From positions 1 to 6,637 of the forward strand of contig CALPVO020000123.1 of the NCBI GenBank assembly GCA_943327025.2: 6,637 nucleotides of DNA. The letters run 5' to 3'. Numbering within the stretch: position 1 is the first letter of the stretch; each line of letters opens with the position of its first letter. Both the position numbers and the translations under genes were made by a program. This DNA comes from Janthinobacterium lividum. GTDB lineage: Bacteria > Pseudomonadota > Gammaproteobacteria > Steroidobacterales > Steroidobacteraceae. Below the pieces are notes generated by a model. That model was not told the origin of the DNA. It made no database searches and saw nothing but the letters and a program-made list of their open reading frames with translations. Of the stretch, positions 1-6,637 are shown piece after piece.

Positions 1-1355
1 GCGAGCGTTGCCGCGTGGGTTGGGTCCTGCGCCAGGTTTCGGACTTCATCCGGGTCGCTGGCAAGGTGGAACAATTGGTCGGGGTCCACCGGCGAGTGAA
101 TGAACTTCCATTCGCCACGACGCAGCATGACCACCGGTGCGATGGAACCTTCGGCCATATATTCGCCGACGACCGTGCGTTCGGTCGCTTCCACTGCAGA
201 GGTTGTGCTCGCGTGGTTCAAGAGGGGCACCAGGGTAGTGCCTGCCAGTGGCTGCACCGGCGCTGGTGCGCCGGCAAGGTCTGCGAGTGTCGGCAAGACG
301 TCTACCAGCGACACCGGCGCGGCGACGCGCCCAGCGGCAAAGCGCGCCGGCGCATGCACGACCAACGGAATGCGAACAGCATCTTCGAAGAAACTCATCT
401 TGTACCAAAGGCCGTGTTCACCCAGCAGGTCGCCATGGTCGGCTACCAACATCACCACCGTATCGTTGCGCAGGTGCAGCGCATCAAGCGTTGCCAGCAA
501 CCGGCCCGTCCAGTCGTCCACGTAGGAGATGTTGCCGTAGTAGGCGCGGCGCGCACGACGCACGTCGTCTTCGGTAATCGTAGCGTTTGCCATATCGCTG
601 ACATGCATGAGGCGCTTCGTATGGGGATGCGGTTCCTCGGCAAGCCCCACGCGCGGTAGCGGTATGTCCACGCCGTCGTAGAGGTCCCAATACTGGCGCC
701 GCGTGACGTAGGGGTCGTGCGGGTGTGTGAAGCTCGCCACCATGAAGAACGGCCGGCCATCGTCAGCGCGGGCCGCATCGTGCAAAGCACGGACGGCGTT
801 ATTGCCGACTTCGTCGTCGTACAGCAATTGGTTGGTCACTTCCGCCACGCCGGCGCCAGTGACGCTCGACATGTTGTGGTACCACCAGTCGATGCGTTCA
901 GCGAAGTTCGTCCAATCGGGCGTCCAGCCGAAGTCGGCCGGGTAGATGTCGGTGGTGCGCCGTTCTTCGAAGCCGTGAAGTTGGTCTGGCCCGACGAAGT
1001 GCATCTTGCCGCTGAGCATAGTGCGATAGCCGGCGGCGCGCAGATAGTGCGCCACGGTGGGCACGGTGCTGGGCAGATAGGCGGCGTTGTCGTAGCCCCC
1101 CGTCTGCGTTGGCAGTTGCCCGGTCATGAGGCAATAGCGCGCCGGGGTGCACAGCGGGCTGTTGCAGTAGGCGTTATCGAAGACCACGCCCTCCGCAGCC
1201 AGACGGTCGATGTTCGGCGTCTTGGTCGTCGGGTTGCCATAGCAACGCAGGGCGCTGGCAGCAATCTGGTCATACATGATGACCAAGATATTGGGGCGGG
1301 CGGGCGTCGTCGCCGGCGTGGGCTTGGCGGTGTCGGCAGCGGTGGGCTTGTTCAT
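1..1355 (-). CDS. betC: Choline-sulfatase (3' end beyond the window)
   Basis: Cytoplasmic type I sulfatase that hydrolyses choline-O-sulfate to choline and sulfate, feeding glycine betaine synthesis or sulfur and carbon supply. The minus-strand frame is open from the ATG at 1355 to the window edge: 451 residues of a family of about 500-510. Seen: the sulfatase signature PLCTPARYCLMTG (67-79), with Cys69 as the expected formylglycine precursor in C-x-P-x-R; probable metal ligands Asp29, Asp306 and His307; SGKMH (115-119) and SFTHPHDPY (208-216). The BetC-specific stretch GPDQLHGFEER (122-132) through DIYPADFGWTPD (136-147) is nearly identical to my recollection of Sinorhizobium meliloti BetC, and its choline-pocket residues Trp129 and Asn146 correspond to Trp144 and Asn161 here. 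The C-terminal tail that helps close the active site is outside the window. The start gives a Pro/Thr-rich extension of about 15 residues relative to S. meliloti. Only a weak GGGA lies upstream, 10 bases before the ATG. No bet gene, transporter or regulator is visible nearby. Confidence 0.93.
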   Translation of the reverse strand, partial: MNKPTAADTAKPTPATTPARPNILVIMYDQIAASALRCYGNPTTKTPNIDRLAAEGVVFDNAYCNSPLCTPARYCLMTGQLPTQTGGYDNAAYLPSTVPTVAHYLRAAGYRTMLSGKMHFVGPDQLHGFEERRTTDIYPADFGWTPDWTNFAERIDWWYHNMSSVTGAGVAEVTNQLLYDDEVGNNAVRALHDAARADDGRPFFMVASFTHPHDPYVTRRQYWDLYDGVDIPLPRVGLAEEPHPHTKRLMHVSDMANATITEDDVRRARRAYYGNISYVDDWTGRLLATLDALHLRNDTVVMLVADHGDLLGEHGLWYKMSFFEDAVRIPLVVHAPARFAAGRVAAPVSLVDVLPTLADLAGAPAPVQPLAGTTLVPLLNHASTTSAVEATERTVVGEYMAEGSIAPVVMLRRGEWKFIHSPVDPDQLFHLASDPDEVRNLAQDPTHAATL

Positions 1356-1423
1356 GGGCGAATTGTCCCATAGGCGCCGCCCGGGCTCACTCCCTGAGCC
1401 TGCACCGTGCCATCCTTGGCGGT
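1356..1423. promoter_or_regulatory. Divergent betC/recC intergenic region
   Basis: The only non-coding stretch in the window: 68 bases between the start codons of betC (leftward) and recC (rightward). By position it should carry, or overlap, the promoters of both genes, although either promoter could extend into the opposite gene. I could not pick out a convincing -35/-10 pair on either strand. Neither gene has a strong Shine-Dalgarno sequence here: recC is preceded by CTTGGCGGT and betC by a GGGA set 10 bases back. The assignment as a regulatory region rests on geometry, not on recognised promoter elements. Confidence 0.5.
1384..1400. repeat. Inverted repeat between betC and recC
   Basis: GGCTCA, a five-base spacer CTCCC, then TGAGCC: perfect six-base arms, 17 bases in all. 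The arms do not extend in either direction. A smaller dyad, GCAC-C-GTGC, follows at 1402-1410. The location in the middle of a divergent intergenic region suits a transcription-factor operator. It could also form a short hairpin in a recC leader, but six base pairs without a following T-run do not make an intrinsic terminator. No specific regulator can be named from the sequence. Confidence 0.4.
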
Positions 1424-4400
1424 ATGGTCAACCCCGGTCTCATCGTCCTCCACGGCAACCGCCTTGAAGAGCTGTTCGCAGCGGTTTCCGGCTGGCTACG
1501 GGACCACCCCCTGGCGCCCCTCGAAGAAGAATGTTTTCTCGTGCAAAGCCAGGGCATGGGCGAGTGGCTGAAGATGCAGTTGGCGACCAGCCAAGGCGTC
1601 TGCGCGGCGGTACGTGTGGAATTGCCGGCCCGTTTCTTGTGGCGGGCCTATCGTGCCGTGCTCGGTTCGGCCGCCGTGCCGCGGCGTTCGCCGCTGGACA
1701 AGCATCCGCTCACTTGGCGCCTCATGGCGATGTTGCCTGGCCTGCTGGCGGCCGGGGAGGCAGCTCCCGCCGGCACCGGGGACGCATACGCGCCGCTGCG
1801 GCGTTTCCTGCAAGAACCCGTCGCCATGCGCCGCCTGCAGTTGGCCCAGCGCCTCGCGGACCTCTTCGACCAATACCAAGTCCATCGCGGCGACTGGCTG
1901 GAGAGCTGGGCACAAGGGCAAGACGTGTTGCACTCCTGGGCGCCGGGCATGGTGGGGTCCCCGGTGCCGCTGGGCGCTGAAGACCTGTGGCAGTCGGCCT
2001 TGTGGCGCGAGCTGCTGCAACGGTTGCCACCGGAAGCGGCAGCCCTGTCGCGTCCGGCGGTTCATGCGGCGTTTCTGCGCGGACTGCAACAGGCAACGCC
2101 GGGGGCAGAACGTCCGCGTGGCCTGCCGCGCCGCTTGGTGTTATTCGGCACTACCCACGTGCCAAGGCAGTCGCTGGAGGCCGTAGCGGAGTTGGCCAAG
2201 GTCAGTCAGGTGGTCATGGCCGTGCCGAACCCTTGCCGGCACTATTGGGCAGACCTCCTGCCGGACCGGGAAATGCTGCAGGCGCCCTCGCGCCGCCATG
2301 CACCGCGTCCCGGCATGCCGGCGGTGGGAGCGTCCTTGGCGCAACTCGCACCCCACGGTCACCCCTTGCTGGCCGGTTGGGGGCGCCAATCGCGGGATTT
2401 CATCCGCCTCCTGGACGAATACGACAGCGCTGCGCAAAGCCGTGCGTGCTTTGACGACCGTCGCGTCGACCTCTTCGATGATGGCGGTATGGAACCCGCT
2501 GCGCCGTTGCTGGCGCAAGTACAAGCCCGCATCCGCGATCTGGTCCCGGTTGGCGAAAATCCGCCGCCGCCGTTAGCCGCCGCGGACCGGTCCATCGTGT
2601 TCCACATCGCGCACAACGCGCAGCGCGAAGTGGAAGTTCTGCACGACCAGTTGTTGCGGCTGTTCGCTGAAGGGCTCGCAGGAACACCGCTCGCGCCCCG
2701 CGAAGTCGTGGTGATGATGCCGGATGTCGCAGCGTTTGAGCCGGCCATTCGTTCGGTCTTCGGTCAGCATGAACGCACCGACGACCCGCGCCGCATTCCT
2801 TACCGCGTGGCGGATTTGCGTGACCGTGGGCGCTCACCGTTGCTGGTCGCCGTGGAATGGCTGCTCGGCGCGCGCACGGAACGCTTCACGCAGTCCAGTC
2901 TGCGAGCCTTGCTGGAAGTTCCGGCGCTCCAAGCCCGTTTCGGGTTGGCGCCCGGCGATATCCCGTTGGTGGCCCGTTGGCTGGAAGACGCGCGCGTTCG
3001 TTGGGGGTTGCATCGCGCCCAACGCGAATCCCTTGGTCTGGGCGAGGCCGGCGAACAGAACAGCTGGGAATTCGGTTTGCAGCGCTTGCTGCTCGGCTAC
3101 GCCATTGGCGAGGGGCATCTGGAAGGTATCGAGGCCAGCACCGAAGTCGGTGGGCTCGAGGCTGCCTTGCTGGGGCCGGTAGCGGACCTCTTCGCTGCCA
3201 TTGCGCGGTGGTGGGAGCAGGCCGGTGTGAACCGCACGCCCCGCGAGTGGGCGCTGGTGCTGCGTTCGCTGTTGCAGCAGTTGTTCAGCGCTGCTGGTGA
3301 ACCGGACCGTGTCCTGTTGTTGGCGCTCGATGAAGCGCTCTCCACGTGGCTCGAGGCTTGCGAAGACGCGGGCTTCATTGAGTCCGTAGATCTCGATGTG
3401 GTTCGTGAGGCCTGGCTGGAAACCGTTGATGACCCGGGAGTTGCGCGGCGCTTTCACGCGGGCGGTGTCACGTTCTGCACGCTGTTGCCGCTGCGGGCGG
3501 TGCCGTTCAAGGTGGTCTGCTTGCTCGGCATGAACGATGGCGACTATCCACGCCGGACGCTGCGTACGGATTTCGATCTCATGGCGCGTCCCTTCATGGC
3601 TCGCCCTGGTGACCGTTCCGGTCGCGATGACGACCGCCAACTCATGTTGGATGCTTTGCTGTCTTCGCGGCAGCAGTGGTACGTAAGCTGGGCCGGGCGC
3701 AGCCCGCGCGATGACAGCGAGCAGCCGCCTTCGGTGCTGGTGGCGCAGCTACGTGACTACCTCGCGGCAGTGTGGGGCCCTTCGGCTGTCGAAGAGCGCA
3801 CCACAATTCACCCCTTGCAGCCTTTCAGTCGGCGTTACTTTCTGGCTCGGAACCCGCAAGGCCGCAGCGCCGTGTTCACGTATGCGCGCGAATGGCGCGA
3901 GGCGTACCCCGCCGAGCCCACTATTAGCTTGGTGCCAGTAGTAGCCCCAGAAGCAGACCAAAAAGCAGAGCCACGGGGCATACTCGCTGCTGCTGCGCCG
4001 GAATCATTCAGCACCACGCCACCTACTGCCGAGGAACTCGCTCGGTTCCTGCAAAACCCCGTCCGTGAATACTTCAAGTTGCGGCTTGGCGTTGCCTTTC
4101 CCCGGCTGGATGAAAACACGCCCGACGAAGAACCGTTTGTCGTGGGCGGGCTGGAAGGTTGGGGCCTCATGCAGGACGTGTTGCGTTCCGTGGAAACCCG
4201 GGTCAGTCGCGAACCGCTACCTGTGGTCTCCGGTGCAGTCGAGGACTGGGTTGAAGAGGAGTTGGGTCGCTTGCAGCGTGCGGGTCGCCTGCCCTTGGGC
4301 GCGCCCGGCGCAAACTTGCGTATCGCGCTGCAGTCTCGTCTGTCGTCCATGGTCGTTCGCTGGGTGCAAGCGCGACAGGCGGGTGAAGGTGCGCAGTTGC

Positions 4401-4924
4401 TCGCCAGCCGTTTGTGCAACTCCAAGCGCAAATTGAAGCCCGAGAAGTTACTCGGTGCTTGGGTGGAGCTGCTGCAGGCCGGGCAGGCGGGGCAGCAATC
4501 GCCACAGCGTTTGGTGGCACCGGACGGCACGTTGTTGCTGAAGCCGCCGGCGGCGGAAACCTGCGCGGCGGTGCTGCAGGGGCTGGTCGCCGCGCGTCAG
4601 GTCGGTCTGGCCAGTGCAGGGCCACTGCCGACAGCCATCAAAACGGGTCTCGCTTTCTTAAAAGACAGCGACCCGGGGGTTGCTTATGAAGGCAATGGCT
4701 ACGAGCAGCGGGGCGAAGTGGAAGACCCCTGTCTGGCGCGGCTGTATCCCGATTACGAGTCCTTGCTGGAAGCCGGCCCGTCACCTGTCGAGGATGTCTC
4801 CAGCTTTGCTTACTGGAGCCAGCAGCTCTATGGCGCCTTCAGCGCTTGGGCCGCCGAACAAGGAACGCTGGAAGACTATGCCGGCAGTGAAGCGGCGGTA
4901 ACGGGAGGCGAAGCGGATGACTGA
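1424..4924 (+). CDS. recC: RecBCD enzyme subunit RecC (exodeoxyribonuclease V gamma subunit)
   Basis: Non-catalytic subunit of RecBCD, which processes double-strand ends for RecA-dependent repair and degrades linear foreign DNA. RecC holds RecB and RecD together, splits the duplex and reads Chi in the 3' strand. Length 1166 aa against 1122 in E. coli. Homology runs end to end: LIVLHGNRLEEL near the start, LVQSQGMGEWL (39-49), LADLFDQY (144-151), NPCRHYW (269-275), QREVEVLH (400-407), FKVVCLLGMNDGDYPR (from 695) and GDRSGRDDDR (729-738), all close to E. coli segments. As expected for RecC, there is no Walker A; the helicase-like and nuclease-like folds are known to be inactive in this family. 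The ATG at 1424 places the first conserved block within a few residues of the N-terminus, as in E. coli, so I keep it despite a weak ribosome-binding site. The gene overlaps recB by 8 bases. Two of the Chi-pocket positions differ from E. coli (Gln43, Glu47). An Ala/Pro-rich linker lies at about 833-870. Confidence 0.97.
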   Translation: MVNPGLIVLHGNRLEELFAAVSGWLRDHPLAPLEEECFLVQSQGMGEWLKMQLATSQGVCAAVRVELPARFLWRAYRAVLGSAAVPRRSPLDKHPLTWRLMAMLPGLLAAGEAAPAGTGDAYAPLRRFLQEPVAMRRLQLAQRLADLFDQYQVHRGDWLESWAQGQDVLHSWAPGMVGSPVPLGAEDLWQSALWRELLQRLPPEAAALSRPAVHAAFLRGLQQATPGAERPRGLPRRLVLFGTTHVPRQSLEAVAELAKVSQVVMAVPNPCRHYWADLLPDREMLQAPSRRHAPRPGMPAVGASLAQLAPHGHPLLAGWGRQSRDFIRLLDEYDSAAQSRACFDDRRVDLFDDGGMEPAAPLLAQVQARIRDLVPVGENPPPPLAAADRSIVFHIAHNAQREVEVLHDQLLRLFAEGLAGTPLAPREVVVMMPDVAAFEPAIRSVFGQHERTDDPRRIPYRVADLRDRGRSPLLVAVEWLLGARTERFTQSSLRALLEVPALQARFGLAPGDIPLVARWLEDARVRWGLHRAQRESLGLGEAGEQNSWEFGLQRLLLGYAIGEGHLEGIEASTEVGGLEAALLGPVADLFAAIARWWEQAGVNRTPREWALVLRSLLQQLFSAAGEPDRVLLLALDEALSTWLEACEDAGFIESVDLDVVREAWLETVDDPGVARRFHAGGVTFCTLLPLRAVPFKVVCLLGMNDGDYPRRTLRTDFDLMARPFMARPGDRSGRDDDRQLMLDALLSSRQQWYVSWAGRSPRDDSEQPPSVLVAQLRDYLAAVWGPSAVEERTTIHPLQPFSRRYFLARNPQGRSAVFTYAREWREAYPAEPTISLVPVVAPEADQKAEPRGILAAAAPESFSTTPPTAEELARFLQNPVREYFKLRLGVAFPRLDENTPDEEPFVVGGLEGWGLMQDVLRSVETRVSREPLPVVSGAVEDWVEEELGRLQRAGRLPLGAPGANLRIALQSRLSSMVVRWVQARQAGEGAQLLASRLCNSKRKLKPEKLLGAWVELLQAGQAGQQSPQRLVAPDGTLLLKPPAAETCAAVLQGLVAARQVGLASAGPLPTAIKTGLAFLKDSDPGVAYEGNGYEQRGEVEDPCLARLYPDYESLLEAGPSPVEDVSSFAYWSQQLYGAFSAWAAEQGTLEDYAGSEAAVTGGEADD
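4903..4908 (+). promoter_or_regulatory. Ribosome-binding site of recB
   Basis: GGGAGG lies inside the last codons of recC, 8 bases before the recB ATG at 4917. It is a much better Shine-Dalgarno match than that of recC and fixes the recB start. Together with the ATGACTGA overlap, it suggests recB is translated by re-initiation or coupling with recC from one mRNA, consistent with equal subunit amounts in the complex. Confidence 0.7.
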
Positions 4925-6637
4925 TTCGCCGAACCCAGCGCTCGACCCGCTTACCTTGCCTCTACGCGGCACGCGCCTCATCGAGGCCAGTGCAGGCACC
5001 GGCAAGACGTTCACCATTGCGGCCTTGTATGTGCGGCTGGTGCTGGGCCATGGCGATACGGGGCTGCCCGCACTCCTGCCGTCGCAAGTGCTCGTCATGA
5101 CGTTCACCAAAGCAGCGACGCGTGAACTTTCGCACCGCATTCGCTCGCGCTTAGTGGAGGCAGCAGCCTGCTTCCGTGGCGCACAGCCGCCACAGCATTA
5201 CGACACCTTCCTGCAAAGCTTGCTGGCTGCTTACCCGGACCCTGCCAAGCGTGAAGAAGCCGCTTGGCGTTTGGCCAGTGCGGCGGAGTCGATGGACGAA
5301 GCGGCGGTGTTCACCATCGACGCTTGGTGCCAGCGCATGTTGCGTGAACACGCCTTTGACAGCGGCTCGTTATTCGACGAAGAACTGCAGCCCAACGAAA
5401 CCGCCTTGCTGCTCGAAGCGGCTGCGGATTACTGGCGACAGCAGGTTTATCCACTCGGCAGCAAGGAAGCCGATTTGGTGCTCGGCAGCTTCGAGGATGT
5501 GGCCACTTTGGCCTCCTCTTGTCGTGGGTTGCTGACGGAAGACTGGTCGGCAACGGAATACGCCACGTCGCTCGGTGAAAGGCTGGACACTTTCCTTGAG
5601 GAACGGCAGCAGCTCATCGAGGGCTGGCCGGAGCGGGTGCAGCGGCTGCGGGCGTGGGTGGGTGAGATAAAGGCGCTAAAGGTCTATCCCTTCGATAGCA
5701 AGAAGCTGGGTAGGCAGCATCTTGAGCTGTGGATTAGCCAACTCGATGCATGGATCACCGCGGGCGCCCTCGAACCCCCTCCCGAAAAAACCAAGTTCGA
5801 CCGGTTCCGTGCCTCTTATCTGGAAGAGTCACGCAAGGAGAATGCGGACTGTGTTCCGTTGCCCCCGGAATGCGCGGAGTTGGATGAGTTGCTGGCAGCC
5901 GTCGATGCTGTTGCCCCGCTGGACGCCCAAGTACGTGGGCACGCGGCGGCTTCGCTCGCGGCCCGGATGCAATGGCTGAAGCAGCAACAGCGCCGGTTTG
6001 GCTTTGCCGACTTGCTCGACCGCTTGCATGCAGCGCTCGGTACGCCGGGAACGGAAGCGGGCAAGGCCTTGCGCGACCGTATCCGTGCGCAGTACCCAGT
6101 GGCTTTGGTGGATGAATTCCAGGACACCTCCCCACGGCAGCTCGCTATTTTCGACAAGGTCTACTGCCTGGAGGAGAACCGCCAAGACCGGGCCTTGTTA
6201 CTCATTGGGGACCCGAAGCAGTCTATCTACGCGTTTCGTGGTGCGGACATCTACAGCTACCTCGAGGCGCGCAGTGCCACCGCGGGCCGCCACTACGCCC
6301 TGCCGAAGAACTTCCGTTCCACCGCGCCCATGGTGGCAGCCGTCAACGCCTTGTTCAGCGAAGCAGAAATACGTGAACCGCAAGGTGCTTTCAGACTCGG
6401 CAGCGAGTCCGGGACCGGCTTGCCGTTTGTCGCCGTAGGCGCACGTGGGCGGCAGGAGACGCTGGTTTGCGCTCAAGATGGCTCGCCACAACCCGTCGTT
6501 CCGCTCACTTTCTGTACCGATGACTTCTGCGAATCGCAACGCAAAAGCCGCCGTCGCTATGCAAGGCTCGGGGCTTTGCGTATTGCGGCGTGGTTGCGTG
6601 GAGAAATGGCGGGGTTCCGCGCCGACACTCCTGAAGC
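4917..6637 (+). CDS. recB: RecBCD enzyme subunit RecB, N-terminal part (3' end beyond the window)
   Basis: 3'-5' helicase and, in its missing C-terminal part, the single nuclease of RecBCD (exodeoxyribonuclease V beta subunit). The frame is open from the ATG at 4917 to the window edge: 573 residues of about 1180 in E. coli, so superfamily 1A motifs near the N-terminus are present but the later helicase motifs and the nuclease domain are not. Seen: the N-terminal block LDPLTLPLRG leading into Walker A EASAGTGKT (23-31, Lys30, Thr31); motif Ia MTFTKAATREL (61-71); AAVFTIDAWCQRML (129-142); FGFADLL (361-367); Walker B VDEFQDT (398-404); motif III GDPKQSIYAFRGADIY (431-446); NFRST (465-469), motif IV. 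All nucleotide-binding residues expected in this part are intact, so the gene looks functional. Where E. coli RecB has TIHGFC, this protein has TIDAWC. It overlaps recC directly, with no ptrA between. recD probably follows. Confidence 0.96.
   Translation, partial: MTDSPNPALDPLTLPLRGTRLIEASAGTGKTFTIAALYVRLVLGHGDTGLPALLPSQVLVMTFTKAATRELSHRIRSRLVEAAACFRGAQPPQHYDTFLQSLLAAYPDPAKREEAAWRLASAAESMDEAAVFTIDAWCQRMLREHAFDSGSLFDEELQPNETALLLEAAADYWRQQVYPLGSKEADLVLGSFEDVATLASSCRGLLTEDWSATEYATSLGERLDTFLEERQQLIEGWPERVQRLRAWVGEIKALKVYPFDSKKLGRQHLELWISQLDAWITAGALEPPPEKTKFDRFRASYLEESRKENADCVPLPPECAELDELLAAVDAVAPLDAQVRGHAAASLAARMQWLKQQQRRFGFADLLDRLHAALGTPGTEAGKALRDRIRAQYPVALVDEFQDTSPRQLAIFDKVYCLEENRQDRALLLIGDPKQSIYAFRGADIYSYLEARSATAGRHYALPKNFRSTAPMVAAVNALFSEAEIREPQGAFRLGSESGTGLPFVAVGARGRQETLVCAQDGSPQPVVPLTFCTDDFCESQRKSRRRYARLGALRIAAWLRGEMAGFRADTPE

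Noticed and set aside
15..1373. Two plus-strand open frames of 214 and 218 codons (15-659 and 717-1373) opposite betC
   Set aside because: The minus-strand BetC frame is open throughout and strongly matches its family, so these Arg/His/Val-rich frames are antisense shadows.
1384..1400. The intergenic inverted repeat as an intrinsic terminator
   Set aside because: The stem is only six base pairs, no T-run follows on either strand, and the flanking genes diverge, so no terminator is expected there.
2834..3640. A 268-codon open frame on the minus strand opposite recC
   Set aside because: It lies wholly antisense to well-conserved recC. Its translation is rich in Arg, Gln and Ala with no recognisable domain, as expected for a shadow frame in GC-rich coding DNA.
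3736..3743. GCTGGTGG, the E. coli Chi octamer, on the plus strand inside recC; a GTTGGTGG variant at 2965-2972
   Set aside because: One octamer and one variant in 6.6 kb of GC-rich DNA is close to chance. Whether this organism uses that Chi is unknown, so no functional site is claimed.
1424..6637. The recC-recB pair as a novel anti-phage or nuclease system
   Set aside because: Both proteins align along their visible length with canonical RecBCD subunits and carry the standard motifs; this is housekeeping RecBCD.

Overview
The window is a GC-rich chromosomal segment, fully coding except for one 68-base gap. It holds three genes: a truncated choline-sulfatase gene (betC) on the minus strand at the left, and the recC and recB genes of the RecBCD recombinase on the plus strand. 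betC and recB both run off the window edges; recC is complete.

The organism is most likely a gammaproteobacterium with a GC-rich genome. RecC is largely confined to gammaproteobacteria and a few other lineages that use RecBCD rather than AddAB. The proteins are clearly homologous to the E. coli ones along their length but diverged. The direct recC-recB junction, without the ptrA gene that separates them in E. coli, fits many non-enteric gammaproteobacteria. This placement is inference; no 16S or other marker is present.

Layout: bases 1-1355 (minus) encode the first 451 residues of BetC, which hydrolyses choline-O-sulfate to choline and sulfate. Bases 1356-1423 are a short divergent intergenic region with a small perfect inverted repeat. 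Bases 1424-4924 encode RecC (1166 aa), the subunit that splits the duplex and scans for Chi. Bases 4917-6637 encode the first 573 residues of RecB, the 3'-5' helicase/nuclease subunit; its ATG overlaps the recC stop by 8 bases, so the two are probably translationally coupled. recD would be expected just downstream, outside the window.

RecC and RecB work together, with RecD, in double-strand-break repair and degradation of linear foreign DNA. BetC belongs to an unrelated pathway (osmoprotectant, carbon and sulfur supply), and its divergent placement beside recC looks like simple adjacency. I found no mobile element, CRISPR array, RNA gene or evidence of an undescribed system. The points worth a second look are substitutions in the RecC Chi-recognition pocket, an altered RecB motif, and the dyad between betC and recC.
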